Both the position numbers and the translations under genes were made by a program. From assembly GCA_044224515.1 (NCBI GenBank), contig JBGAKH010000006.1:1-64000 (forward strand): a DNA stretch of 64,000 bases, read 5' to 3'. Positions 52,501-61,981 of the stretch are shown one piece after another (the stretch's first letter is position 1; every line of letters begins with the position of its first letter). The DNA comes from JBBATK01 sp044224515 (GTDB lineage: Bacteria; Bacteroidota; Ignavibacteria; Kapaibacteriales; NICIL-2). The notes beneath the pieces are model-generated. The model was given only the letters and a program-made list of their open reading frames with translations, searched no databases and was not told where the DNA came from.

Positions 52501-55500
52501 CAATTGCCAATAACAGTATCTATGTTGGTGGATCCGGTGCAAGTGGAGGCAATACATTCTGTATGTGGCGAAATGCCATTCCAACTTCAGGCGCAGACAA
52601 CATCCGCAACAACGTAATGCAGAATGCCCGCACGAATGGTAGTGGTACCGGAGCGCACATTTGCGTGATGGTCGGTAACTCCAGCGCAGCCAACGCAGCT
52701 GCAGCGTATTCTGCGTTAACGTTGAACAATAATTTGTATTACCACGCAGGCAGCGGTGGTAATATCGGTGGTATTCTCTACACACCCGGCTCGACAATTT
52801 ACGTTTATGCGAGCATGAACGCTTGGAGCGGTGCTTCGACTCAGGATGGTAGCTCGGGTTACTCCAATCCTAACTACGTTTATCCGGCGGGGTCTTCCTC
52901 TACCGTGAACCTGCATATTACCGGGACTTCCGCCGCTCGAGGTGGAGGTGCAACGGTTTCCGTAGTGACTGACGATTACGATAGCGAGTCACGTCCCAGC
53001 AGTTTCCCTGACATCGGAGCTGATCAGTGTAATTCATGTACGGCTAATGACATTTTTGCGCCGACAATTAGCTATACACCGCTAGGAAACGGTATCGTTG
53101 AATCGAGTCGCGCGATGTCAAACGTCAGTATCACTGACTATACCGGCATCAATACATCTTCCGGTACTAAGCCTCGTCTGTACTTCAAGCGTAGCGACAA
53201 TGCAGACCAGTATATTGGAAATACGAGCACGGACAATGGTTGGAAGTGGGTTGAAGCCACAGGCTCATCTTCGCCATTTAGCTTCACAATTGATTATTCT
53301 TTGCTGACTGCAAGTCCGGCAGTTGGTGATATCATTCAGTACTTCGTCATTGCGCAGGACTTGGTTAGTACGCCAAACGTGGGGGTGAATGCTTGTGCAT
53401 TTACAAGCTATCCGTCGAGTGTTTCTATTGCGAACAGTAGTTTCCCGAGTGCGAACTATAGAAGCTATACGATAGCCAGTACGTTGAGTGGAACCGTAAA
53501 CGTTGGTCCGACGGAATCGATTACCTCGCTTACTAATACCGGTGGCCTCTTTGACGTTATCAATAACAGAGTTGTCACGGGTAATATCAACGTTGTGATA
53601 ACAGGTAATAGTACGACTGAGACAGGCACGGTTGCGTTGAATCAAACCTCGGAATACGGAAGCGGTGGTTATTCAATTACTATCCGTCCGGCTGCATCAA
53701 CCAATGACACTATTAGCGGAAGCTATGCAGGTGGTCTCATTCGACTTAATGGAGCAGATCGCGTTATCTTTGATGGGCGTCCTACAAATAGTGGTAGTAG
53801 CCGCAATTTGACATTCATAAATACTGCTACGACAGGCACTATTGCAACCTTCCACTTAGTCAGTCAGGGGACTGGGCTTGGTGCTGTTAATGATACGCTT
53901 CGTTACTTGAACGTTGCGACCGGGAGTAACTCGAATACAACCGCTCACGCCGTGTTTAGCGGCGCTTCAACGGTTGGCACTGCAGGCGATGACAATGACA
54001 ATTTCGCCTTCATTGGTAACTTCATGTACCGGACTTACTACGGTGTTCGTCTGCTTGGAACTGCATCCGGCCGGTTTGATAATGTCTCCATTGTTTCCAA
54101 CTTCATGGGTTCGCTTGGGGCAGGACTGCCGACAGGAGATACGGTTCGATTCTCCGGACTCATTGTGTCTTATGCGAATAGTGCTGACGTTTCGCAAAAT
54201 CTCTTCAAGGATTGGTCCTGGACTACCTCAGGTGTCAATGCTATTAGCTTTGACAACGTAGACGGTCTGAACTTCAATCGAAACACTGTTGATGATTTCA
54301 TTGGAACAACGAGTAGTGCATACGATTTCCAAGCTCTCTGGTTAGGATCTAACGTTATCAATGCTAACATTACGCGCAACAAATTCAATAAGATACAGTA
54401 CCAAAGTACAGGTGACTGGTGGGCGTATGGTATTTACATTAATACAGGTAACTCCAGCTCAAATATTCTTATTGCAAACAACATGATTTCAAATGTTGCC
54501 AATGACTACACAACCGGTACGACATACACTTGTACAGGTCTACGGATTATTACAACAGGCGGTGTAAAGATTTATAACAATACGATATTACTTCGTGGTC
54601 CGTACTTCAATATGACGACCGCGGCTTATGGTTATGCAGCCATGATTATGACCGGCTGTAGCAACATCGAGTTGCTGAACAATATTTTCTCAAATCGGAT
54701 GTATGGCTATAGCGGCTCGAAATCATACGGTCTATACATAGGTGCTACCGGACAGATTTCTAATATTGACTACAATAATTACGACGTAAGTTTAGGCACC
54801 ACACAAGGTGTTGTAGGAAACATTGCAGGAACGGATTATACCAGTTTCCCGGCATTTAAACTTGCATTAGGAGCAGAGAATCATGGCCAGGGTGTTCCTG
54901 TAAGCTATATTGATTCTACTGCGACCGCTGATCTTCACTTGTCTCAACAAGAACCTGGATTCATTGGTTCCTCTGCCGTTAGTTCCTCCGTCACATCAGA
55001 CTATGATGGCTACGCTAGAACGAACTACTTGATTGGTGCTGACGAAGTGACACCCGTACTTACGATTACACAGCAACCCTCTAGTGTTTCGGTATGTGAG
55101 CAACAGAGCGCTAGTTTCTCTGCGGCGATCATGACCCCTGTTACATTCAATGATGGAGTGAACCGCAGTAGCACCGTGAGCTACCGTTGGTACCTAGGCT
55201 CCAATGCAATCAGCGGCGCAACAAACGCTACTTATTCAATCTCTTCAGTAGCCACAAGTGATGCAGGCTCTTACACCTGTCGGATTTTCTCTTCGACAAT
55301 CGATTCTGTCGTGACAAATGCTGCGGTGTTAACTGTCAATACTCTTCCTGCTATTACGCAAGATCCTTCCGGAGCAAATCGGTGTCTTGGTGCCAACATG
55401 ATTTTTAACGGATCAGCATCGGGTACGGGAGTTGTTTATCAATGGCAGAAACTTATTGGTTCAACATGGACAAACATTAGTGGTGCAACTGCTTCATCCT

Positions 55501-58500
55501 TCACTATTCCTTCCCTCGTCGCAGGAGATTATGGGCAGTATCGATTTATCGCAAGCGGAACCTGTACTCCAGCGGCAACTTCCAACGCGGCTACTCTTAC
55601 ACAGTTGACACCGACGTCTATTACGACACAGCCGACCGCAACACCTTCTTCTATTTGTTTAGGAGCAAACTTTACCTTGTCAGTCAGCGCTCAGGCTTCA
55701 AACATCGGATACCAGTGGCGTCGCAATGGTAACACCATCAGTGGTGCTACAGCGTCCACACTCACTATCACCAATGCCCAATCAACTGATTTTGCAACCT
55801 ACTCGGTTGTAGTTTCAGGTGATTGCGGTGCTGTAACTTCGCAAAACGTTATCGTGAGCCAGATCGCTCCGACAGTGATTACTGCCCAACCTTCGTCGTC
55901 GACCCCACAAGTGTGTCTAGGTCAACCCTTCACCATTAGTGTTGGTGCTACCGGCGCTAGCTTGAGTTACCAATGGCGCAAGGCCGGTAGCCCGATTTCC
56001 GGTGCTACCGCAACGAGTTATAGCGTTGCAGCTGCAACGGCGGCAGACTTTGCTAGTTACGATGTAATCGTGACCGGCACCTGCGGCAGCTTGACCTCAA
56101 GCCCCATCACAATCGTTCAAATTCCGGCGACGCAGATCACGTCGAACCCAACTGCAAGCACAACACTTTGTCAAGGTGCTTTGTTCAGCGTTAACGTCGG
56201 TGCAAGTGGTGCAAACCTTGTCTACCAATGGCAAAAGCTTAATGGTACAAACTGGGTGAATATCCCCGGTGCAACAGTCTCTGCATTTACCATCGCAGCA
56301 GTAGCTCCGTCCGATGCCGGCAGCTATCGTGCGGTTGTGACCGGAACCTGTGGTAGCCTAAATAGCACCACGGCTGATCTCATCGTCAACACACCAATCT
56401 CAATAACACAACAACCACAATTCAGTGCTGCGAATGCTTGTACCGGTGAAACAACGACACTGAGTATGACTGCTACGGGAACCGTAAGCTCATACCAGTG
56501 GCAGAAGTTCGACGGGGCAACCTGGCAGAATATCAGTGGTGCAACAAACAGCAGTTTGGTATTCGCTTCACTGGTGCTCACAGATGCCGGTTCATATAGA
56601 ATGCTGCTAAATGGTCCATGTAGCGCAACACAGACCTCAAATCAGGCCGTGTTGGCTGTGCAACAAAACGTTCAAATCAGCTCGAACCCACAAGGTCAAA
56701 CCGCTTGTACGGGTGGCACCATTAGCTTCACCGTTACTACAATCGGTACCGTAGTTGGTTACCAATGGGAGCAGGATCGTACCGGAAGCGGTACCTATAC
56801 TCCGATTAGCGGAGCAACGAATGCAACCTATACGAAGTCAGGCGTAAGCAACTTGGATTCAGGTTTGTATCGCGTTAAGGTGACCGGTAACTGTAGTGCT
56901 ATTCCGGTTATTTCTCAACCTGCTACGGCAACAATTCAAAGTATCTTCAATATTGTTGGCCAGCCAACCTGGCCTTCGACACCGTATAACGTTGGTCAAA
57001 CTGTCACCTTGACAGTCACTACAACAGGAACTGCGAACTTCCAATGGCAGCGTGATCAGCAACGTAACGGTAGCTGGGTAAATGTGGGAACAAACGCACC
57101 AAGCTATTCATACGTGATTACAACTGTTGCTGATTCCGGAAACTACCGTTGCGTGGTGTCCGGTCCTTGTGGAGCAGTTACGCAGAATACCAATACAGTG
57201 GCTGTCTATACCTGTCAACCACCAAGTATCACAACACAACCGGTCGCACCGCAACCCGTGTGCGCAGGTGGAGCCCTCAGTCTGAGCGTCTCAGTTAATG
57301 GTAACGGTCAAGCAATTAGTTACCAGTGGTTCTTGGATGCAGCTCGCAACGGAACGTGGGTGGCAATTACCGGAGCAACGAACTCGAGCTACTCGAAGTC
57401 GAATGTGCAGACCTCGGACGACGGATTCTACCGCGTTCAAGTGATTAGCGCTTGCTCGGCAGTGCCTGTGTACAGCAACGCGGTATCCTTCGTGGTTTTG
57501 ACGACGAATACAGTCACGACCAATCCGGTTTCGCAAACTGTTTGCGCCGGCGTAACAGTGACAATGTCCGTTGTGGCAAGCGGAGCCAGCCCATCGTATC
57601 AATGGTACTACAATGGAGCACCGATCAATACCGGACAGAACACGACAGCACAAAACGCTAGTCTCGTTCTTACCAATGTGCAGCCGGGAACATCGGGTTC
57701 ATACAGTTGTTTCGTCACCGGTCCGTGTTCCACAACCGGAGTTTTCTCCGCAAGCGCTACACTGACTGTGAACACTCCGGTTGTCCTTTTGCAACCACAG
57801 TCACAAACCGGTTGTGTTGGAACGCCCTTGACGTTCACAACACAGATCTCCGGATCCGGTTTGAGCTATCAGTGGCAGAAGAATTCAACGAACATTCCGG
57901 GTGCTACGAATAGCAGCTATACGATTACAAGCCCTGTCTTAAGCGACGCCGGTAGCTATAGAGTCATTGGTAGCAACAGTTGCGGTACGGTCACGTCTGC
58001 AGCAGCTACCTTGTCTATGACTGTGCCGGCTGCTATCAGTACGCAGCCAATTTCGCAAGCAATTTGCCGTGGTACTACACTGAACCTCAGCGTGGGTATC
58101 AACGCAGACGCAACAGGTCCGGCATACCAATGGCAGCGCAATGGTTCGAATTTGTCGCTGACTACATATCCGACTGCCAATACGGCAAACCTTACTATCG
58201 GCAACATCCAGCCATCCGAAGCCGGTAACTATACATGTATTGTAATGAGTGCCTGCCAACCGGTTGGCTTTAGTTCAAGTGTTGCGACCATTGTCGTTAA
58301 CCCAAGCACAGCAATCACAACGCAGCCGGTTGGTGGAACGATCTGCGAAGGTAATAGCTTCACGATGGCTGTTGGAGCTGTTGGAACGAATCTGAGCTAT
58401 CAGTGGATTAAGGATGGAGCAATGGTCTTTGGTGCGACGAACAGCGCATTGACCATAGCAAGTCCGGTAGCATCCGATGCCGGTAACTACTATTGCATTG

Positions 58501-60737
58501 TCAGCGGCAGTTGTTCACCGAGCTCCGTTAATAGCTCGACGATCAATCTGACCGTGAACACAAATCCGCGCATTACTTCGGCAAATCTTTCCAATCAGCA
58601 GGCCTGTGTAGGTTCCACTGTTAACTATACAGTGACAGCAAGCGGAACGGGACTCAGCTATCAGTGGCGCTTCAATGGTTCCGCCATCAGTGGTAACGCA
58701 AGTGCTACTACGCCGAATCTAGTTTTGACCAATGTAAGTGTTGCAAGTGCAGGTCAGTATGACTGCTTGGTGCGCGGCACCTGCTCACCGAGCGGAGTAA
58801 GCACAAACAGTTCTACCTTGGTTATAAATACTCCAATCGCTATCCAAACGCAACCACAAAGTCAAGTGGTTTGTTCAAGAACCGATGTTCGCTTCTCTGT
58901 TGTGAATTCGGGTACAGGCGCAACCTATCAGTGGCGCTTAAATGGCTCTGCAATCAACAACAACGGAAGTGCTGCAACTTCGACACTCGTGTTGAGCGGA
59001 ATCACTTCTGTTGATGCCGGTGTCTACGATGTGGTCATCAGCGGTACATGTAATACCGTGGTATCGAGCCCGGCTACGCTCAACGTGCAGACACAGTTGA
59101 TGATTACCACACAACCCGAGCCGCAACGTCTATGCGTTGGTGGTACGATTACGACATCGACGTCAGTAATTGGTACGGTGATCTCATATCAATGGCAACG
59201 CGACGGTGTGAACATTAGCGGTCAAACGAATGCCACACTTAGTGTTACAAACGCAGTGACAAGTCAAAGTGGTGGATACCGTTGTATTATCACAGGCTCA
59301 ACCGCCTGCGGTACCACACAACAGGTGACCAACACTGTCGACGTTATTGTAGGTCTGCCGGCAACCATCACAACCCAGCCTGCTGATGTTGCTGTATCGT
59401 ATGGCGCTACAGTTAGCGTCATGGTAAACGCGACAGGTCTTGGACGTGGTGTCAACAACCTCCTTCAGTATGCTTGGTTTAAGGGTTCAACGCAAATCAC
59501 CGATGATGCGCACTTTAGCGGATCGACAACAAACGTCTTGACGATTCGTGGTGTGCAGCCCGGCGACATTGGTACCGACTATCGCGTGCAGGCTATTGGT
59601 ATTTGCGGAGTTGCAAACTCCAACACATTCGCTCTCTATGTACCATCCGTAACGATTACAAGTCAACCTTCCGCAAGCACGATCTGTTCCGGAGGCGACG
59701 CAACATTTAGCGTTACCGCAGTGCCGACACCGGCAGGTGGTACCTTATATTATCAATGGTTCCAAGGAACGACATCTTTAGTGGATGGTGGACGCATCAG
59801 TGGTGCTAACACGGCAAGCTTGAATATCACCTCGGTCGCCGTAGGAGATTCGGGCTCGTATTCATGCCAAATCACGGTACAGCCAGGCGGATCACGCGTA
59901 ACAAGTAACGCGGCTCAACTGCAAGTGAACAGCTCACCGGCAATCGCCACACAGCCTGCTGACGCTGCTGTTTGTCTTGGCTCGGCAATGAGCTTCAGCG
60001 TTGTCGCAAATGGTGGTTCTTTGACCTATCAATGGTTGAAGGACGGTACCGCAATTTCCGGTGCAACGAATGCAACCTTTAGTATCAGTGCTGCAGCTGC
60101 ATCGGATGCCGGAGTATACTCTGTGTCTGTGCGCAACAGCTGTGGAGTTAGCACTTCCTCGGTAGCTCGAGGTAGTATCGCACCGCCGCCTATTATCACG
60201 TCGCAACCGGTTTCACAAACTGTTGGCTTGAACGCTGTCTTCACAGTGTCCGTTAACGCCGCAGGTAGCGGAACGCTTCGTTATCAGTGGCGCCACAACG
60301 GGGCCGTTATTGCAGGTGCCACAAACTCCAGCTACACGGTAACAGGCACTACACTTGAAAGTGCCGGCTTGTATACCTGCGAGGTCAGTAGCGATTGCGG
60401 TTCAGTAACTTCGAATCCGGCAAACGTTACGATCACATCTGTAGGAGTTGTTGATGCTGAGCAATTCGGCTTCTCATTGATGAATCCTGAACCAAACCCG
60501 ATCAGCGACTTTGCAACAATCCGTATTCGCGTACCCCAAACCTCAATGGTTAGTGTCGATGTGACAGATCTCCAAGGCCGAGTTGTCAGCACCTTGCTGA
60601 ATGGCTTGGTAGAGGCAGGGGAGAAAGTACTGGTTCTCAATGCTTCCGGAGATGTAATGCCTTCCGGTCGTTACGTGGTTCGACTGCTTACTGCAGAAGG
60701 CTACTTAACAACAAAAGCCATAGTGGTCATCCACTAA
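49584..60737 (+). CDS. Giant secreted beta-helix / Ig-like protein with T9SS sorting domain
   Basis: 3,717 residues from the ATG at 49584, chosen because it opens a signal peptide (MNRTVFAYVLICMTLIASS, cleavage near SFSQ). Regions: an N-terminal beta-sandwich (about 25-240, with LAPFWSDLEL); a fibronectin type III domain (about 250-340); a first right-handed parallel beta-helix (about 345-1150, many N-x-I/V and N-N-N-I turns); a second beta-helix (about 1290-1800) preceded by a short linker domain; twenty Ig-like modules (about 1820-3610) each with YQW, G-A-T and DAG-x-Y motifs; and a C-terminal domain (about 3630-3717) with NPEPNPISD, VTDLQGRVV and SGRYVVRL, typical of T9SS cargo. Both helices begin with a VIDGRP or IFDGRP motif, suggesting duplication. 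Likely an adhesin or surface-layer component; no catalytic site seen. Confidence 0.9.
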   Translation: MNRTVFAYVLICMTLIASSASFSQSISTTAFSNTTSTYTTIIGQGGTTLIFDSGSSSDNDDDYYSGIPIGFTFNYLGGSYTTVDCNANGFALLGGSSVSGNSWTPDISGSSGSSGRPVLAPFWSDLELLSGSGGTNLGYTMTGTAPNRVFTLEWNKVEWTYLSGVLSFSFQIKLYENNGAVEYCYNQEDIQSSTQNLAIGISSSATGSGSFLTLVDNNFNTVSNTNAFLPTMRPASNTKFTFVQFSTLLTSPSGFSATNVTPGGMTLNFTNNASSANSAAIFYSTDNTNFSQVGSVALSGTGAYSYALSGLSSGTTYYFRIYAMETGGTSSALTGTQATPVQPLSGTRTIPSTNYPNIKTAIDSMAVFGINGPLTFELSATYNSSVEPTWPLTFVPVSGASATNVITIRPASGATNLSISKSNATGLILLNGIDYFVIDGRPGGTGTTSQLLLENTYVGSTFTVKFIADATYNTVRYCSIRSANTSTSSGNIFFSTPTVTGNNYNTVSNNDIREATGGGLQAIGIYSLGTSSVPSHHNNVTNNNIFNFGGTSSTYGMYSSSGYYHTWTITGNSFYQTAARTLSGTHGFIYNSETGTNTGINNVVTGNYFGGSAPNCGGSAMTATTSSTFYGIYMPGSTATYGTKTISGNVLTNMSITSSTSVYFIYAYYNENTYTNNVIGSASQTGAITITNSGTSSMTVYGIYGYPYQTLSENMVLSGNTVGGITMNTSSTGSFNFYGLYWASSFQNSNSVMDNNLVGSTSVANSINAAASGSTVAQTVRGIYLASSTGSAALTVSNNTVANMNNASTYATSGGSYIHGIYGSTGIHSFIGNSIYNLSNSAGNASSTNTTMSVVGIMEGSTTAPSGPNGHVVRGNKIYNLVNANTATASIWVVGLSLNAPTGAVYNQVNNNFIHSLNSQSSTTSVFVGMLTYSSPMRIYNNMIRIGVDASGNSVSGSVSMYGLYKNGTYPATIANNSIYVGGSGASGGNTFCMWRNAIPTSGADNIRNNVMQNARTNGSGTGAHICVMVGNSSAANAAAAYSALTLNNNLYYHAGSGGNIGGILYTPGSTIYVYASMNAWSGASTQDGSSGYSNPNYVYPAGSSSTVNLHITGTSAARGGGATVSVVTDDYDSESRPSSFPDIGADQCNSCTANDIFAPTISYTPLGNGIVESSRAMSNVSITDYTGINTSSGTKPRLYFKRSDNADQYIGNTSTDNGWKWVEATGSSSPFSFTIDYSLLTASPAVGDIIQYFVIAQDLVSTPNVGVNACAFTSYPSSVSIANSSFPSANYRSYTIASTLSGTVNVGPTESITSLTNTGGLFDVINNRVVTGNINVVITGNSTTETGTVALNQTSEYGSGGYSITIRPAASTNDTISGSYAGGLIRLNGADRVIFDGRPTNSGSSRNLTFINTATTGTIATFHLVSQGTGLGAVNDTLRYLNVATGSNSNTTAHAVFSGASTVGTAGDDNDNFAFIGNFMYRTYYGVRLLGTASGRFDNVSIVSNFMGSLGAGLPTGDTVRFSGLIVSYANSADVSQNLFKDWSWTTSGVNAISFDNVDGLNFNRNTVDDFIGTTSSAYDFQALWLGSNVINANITRNKFNKIQYQSTGDWWAYGIYINTGNSSSNILIANNMISNVANDYTTGTTYTCTGLRIITTGGVKIYNNTILLRGPYFNMTTAAYGYAAMIMTGCSNIELLNNIFSNRMYGYSGSKSYGLYIGATGQISNIDYNNYDVSLGTTQGVVGNIAGTDYTSFPAFKLALGAENHGQGVPVSYIDSTATADLHLSQQEPGFIGSSAVSSSVTSDYDGYARTNYLIGADEVTPVLTITQQPSSVSVCEQQSASFSAAIMTPVTFNDGVNRSSTVSYRWYLGSNAISGATNATYSISSVATSDAGSYTCRIFSSTIDSVVTNAAVLTVNTLPAITQDPSGANRCLGANMIFNGSASGTGVVYQWQKLIGSTWTNISGATASSFTIPSLVAGDYGQYRFIASGTCTPAATSNAATLTQLTPTSITTQPTATPSSICLGANFTLSVSAQASNIGYQWRRNGNTISGATASTLTITNAQSTDFATYSVVVSGDCGAVTSQNVIVSQIAPTVITAQPSSSTPQVCLGQPFTISVGATGASLSYQWRKAGSPISGATATSYSVAAATAADFASYDVIVTGTCGSLTSSPITIVQIPATQITSNPTASTTLCQGALFSVNVGASGANLVYQWQKLNGTNWVNIPGATVSAFTIAAVAPSDAGSYRAVVTGTCGSLNSTTADLIVNTPISITQQPQFSAANACTGETTTLSMTATGTVSSYQWQKFDGATWQNISGATNSSLVFASLVLTDAGSYRMLLNGPCSATQTSNQAVLAVQQNVQISSNPQGQTACTGGTISFTVTTIGTVVGYQWEQDRTGSGTYTPISGATNATYTKSGVSNLDSGLYRVKVTGNCSAIPVISQPATATIQSIFNIVGQPTWPSTPYNVGQTVTLTVTTTGTANFQWQRDQQRNGSWVNVGTNAPSYSYVITTVADSGNYRCVVSGPCGAVTQNTNTVAVYTCQPPSITTQPVAPQPVCAGGALSLSVSVNGNGQAISYQWFLDAARNGTWVAITGATNSSYSKSNVQTSDDGFYRVQVISACSAVPVYSNAVSFVVLTTNTVTTNPVSQTVCAGVTVTMSVVASGASPSYQWYYNGAPINTGQNTTAQNASLVLTNVQPGTSGSYSCFVTGPCSTTGVFSASATLTVNTPVVLLQPQSQTGCVGTPLTFTTQISGSGLSYQWQKNSTNIPGATNSSYTITSPVLSDAGSYRVIGSNSCGTVTSAAATLSMTVPAAISTQPISQAICRGTTLNLSVGINADATGPAYQWQRNGSNLSLTTYPTANTANLTIGNIQPSEAGNYTCIVMSACQPVGFSSSVATIVVNPSTAITTQPVGGTICEGNSFTMAVGAVGTNLSYQWIKDGAMVFGATNSALTIASPVASDAGNYYCIVSGSCSPSSVNSSTINLTVNTNPRITSANLSNQQACVGSTVNYTVTASGTGLSYQWRFNGSAISGNASATTPNLVLTNVSVASAGQYDCLVRGTCSPSGVSTNSSTLVINTPIAIQTQPQSQVVCSRTDVRFSVVNSGTGATYQWRLNGSAINNNGSAATSTLVLSGITSVDAGVYDVVISGTCNTVVSSPATLNVQTQLMITTQPEPQRLCVGGTITTSTSVIGTVISYQWQRDGVNISGQTNATLSVTNAVTSQSGGYRCIITGSTACGTTQQVTNTVDVIVGLPATITTQPADVAVSYGATVSVMVNATGLGRGVNNLLQYAWFKGSTQITDDAHFSGSTTNVLTIRGVQPGDIGTDYRVQAIGICGVANSNTFALYVPSVTITSQPSASTICSGGDATFSVTAVPTPAGGTLYYQWFQGTTSLVDGGRISGANTASLNITSVAVGDSGSYSCQITVQPGGSRVTSNAAQLQVNSSPAIATQPADAAVCLGSAMSFSVVANGGSLTYQWLKDGTAISGATNATFSISAAAASDAGVYSVSVRNSCGVSTSSVARGSIAPPPIITSQPVSQTVGLNAVFTVSVNAAGSGTLRYQWRHNGAVIAGATNSSYTVTGTTLESAGLYTCEVSSDCGSVTSNPANVTITSVGVVDAEQFGFSLMNPEPNPISDFATIRIRVPQTSMVSVDVTDLQGRVVSTLLNGLVEAGEKVLVLNASGDVMPSGRYVVRLLTAEGYLTTKAIVVIH
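55048..60430 (+). repeat. Twenty tandem Ig-like modules
   Basis: Units of about 80-95 residues begin with I-T-x-Q-P or a variant, then a Cys, Y-Q-W, an N-G or D-G turn, I-S-G-A-T, and DAG-x-Y-x-C/V near the end. I counted twenty starts from ITQQPSSVSV to ITSQPVSQTV. The pattern is like I-set/Ig-like domains of adhesins. DNA-level similarity is modest, so the copies have diverged. Confidence 0.85.
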
Positions 60738-60761
60738 TCTCCTGAGCATATCATTAACACG

Positions 60762-60794
60762 AAGGGGTGTCGTTCAACGACGCCCCTTTTTTTT
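60762..60794 (+). terminator. Rho-independent terminator of the second giant gene
   Basis: A 12-bp stem (60762-60773 with 60777-60788, one G-T pair), a 3-nt loop and eight T residues, starting 24 bp after the stop. Confidence 0.93.
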
Positions 60795-60876
60795 CTTGCC
60801 TCGTTTTTTTTGTCGAATTCTTGCTAAGCGAGATATTGGCGATACTGTACTAGATCGCTTAATCTGCGAGCCGATT

Positions 60877-61797
60877 CTACCAATACAACTCGGCAATCAT
60901 GCAGCGCGCACTTCCTCCGCCTAGCGACTCGATCGTGCGTAGATTCGTGTGGATGACCCGGCCCTGCGCCAGAATCTGTGCTTGTTGGCTATCAACTAAA
61001 CTTTCCCATGCTTGCGTTGAACACACCCAGAGCCGCTCATCACGTATCGTTCGGAGTTCAATCATGTTCCCGGCAAACTGCGTTAGCTGCTCAAGGCTAA
61101 TTTCGAGAAGAGACTTGTTTGTTGAGAGTAGGACACGCCTGAGCTCCATGGCTTCATCAGCGTCAACCAAGGCATCAAAGCACACGATGGCCAGATGTTC
61201 ACCCAACGACATCACTACGTTAGTATGGTAGATAGGCATGCCCTGCGCACTCGAGCTTGAAAAGAGTACGGCTCTATATCCAAGCTCATCACAAAAACGA
61301 CGCAATATTCTTTCGGAGCTCCGAGGAGAGCGAGAGACGTATGCTATGCGATGTTCACGGTCCAAAACCATGCTTCCCGTTCCTTCCAACGCCTCACCTT
61401 CGAGAACTGCTTCGCGCAGATCGAGCACTCGACCGTGCGGATGACTGCGTTTTATTCTGCCTAACAGTAGCTCAACCACGTCCTGTCTGATTTCCGCTCG
61501 ACGATTTGCGTTCGCCATCGGATAGAGTACAAGCGTTCCGTCGTTATGGGTGGAAAACCAATTGTTGGGAAAGAGAGAGTCCGGCGTATGAGGCAGGGGA
61601 GTGTCATCAACCACGACAACATTCACACCGGCGGCACTCAATTTTTCGGCAAAGGTGTTGAACTCATCAAGGGCACGAGACTGTATTTGCGTTTCCGTGT
61701 CAGTCGAAGGATGTTGGAAACTATTCGTTTGAGCAGTTTCTGAATTGTAGCCGAATCGACACGGTCGAATCATGAGAATGCTACCGGCACTTTTCAT
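60877..61797 (-). CDS. ctlX: Citrulline utilisation hydrolase CtlX-like (guanidino-modifying superfamily)
   Basis: 306 residues from the ATG at 61797, where MIRPCRFGYN begins the family; earlier in-frame Met codons add a non-conserved stretch. Motifs of the CtlX/amidinotransferase-related group are present: DSLFPNNWFSTH, EGTGSMVLD, Tyr-His191 in IYHTNVVMSLGE, and Cys299 in GGGSARCMIAELYW as the nucleophile. The superfamily acts on arginine, citrulline or methylarginine by a Cys-thiouronium mechanism; CtlX is described as releasing ammonia and ornithine-type products from citrulline. It is cytosolic and divergent from the secreted deiminase gene 184 bp away. Confidence 0.85.
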   Translation of the reverse strand: MKSAGSILMIRPCRFGYNSETAQTNSFQHPSTDTETQIQSRALDEFNTFAEKLSAAGVNVVVVDDTPLPHTPDSLFPNNWFSTHNDGTLVLYPMANANRRAEIRQDVVELLLGRIKRSHPHGRVLDLREAVLEGEALEGTGSMVLDREHRIAYVSRSPRSSERILRRFCDELGYRAVLFSSSSAQGMPIYHTNVVMSLGEHLAIVCFDALVDADEAMELRRVLLSTNKSLLEISLEQLTQFAGNMIELRTIRDERLWVCSTQAWESLVDSQQAQILAQGRVIHTNLRTIESLGGGSARCMIAELYW

Positions 61798-61981
61798 GCT
61801 AGTTTTGCTATTAGTTATCAAACAAAATAGCATGGAAACAGACAGTCTCGGTGAATTGATAAATCTCGTGAAACCTTTTAAGCACTCTTGTTTTGTTGTC
61901 ATCACGTAGTTCCTAAGCCCTGATACCATGCATAGTCTTCATTCGCGTGCATCGTCATCGTTATACCACTAGTTCTCTCGT

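Noticed and set aside
55048..60430. Ig-module array as a recombination-driven phase-variable cassette
   Set aside because: The copies differ strongly at DNA level and no recombinase, inverted ends or silent copies are nearby.
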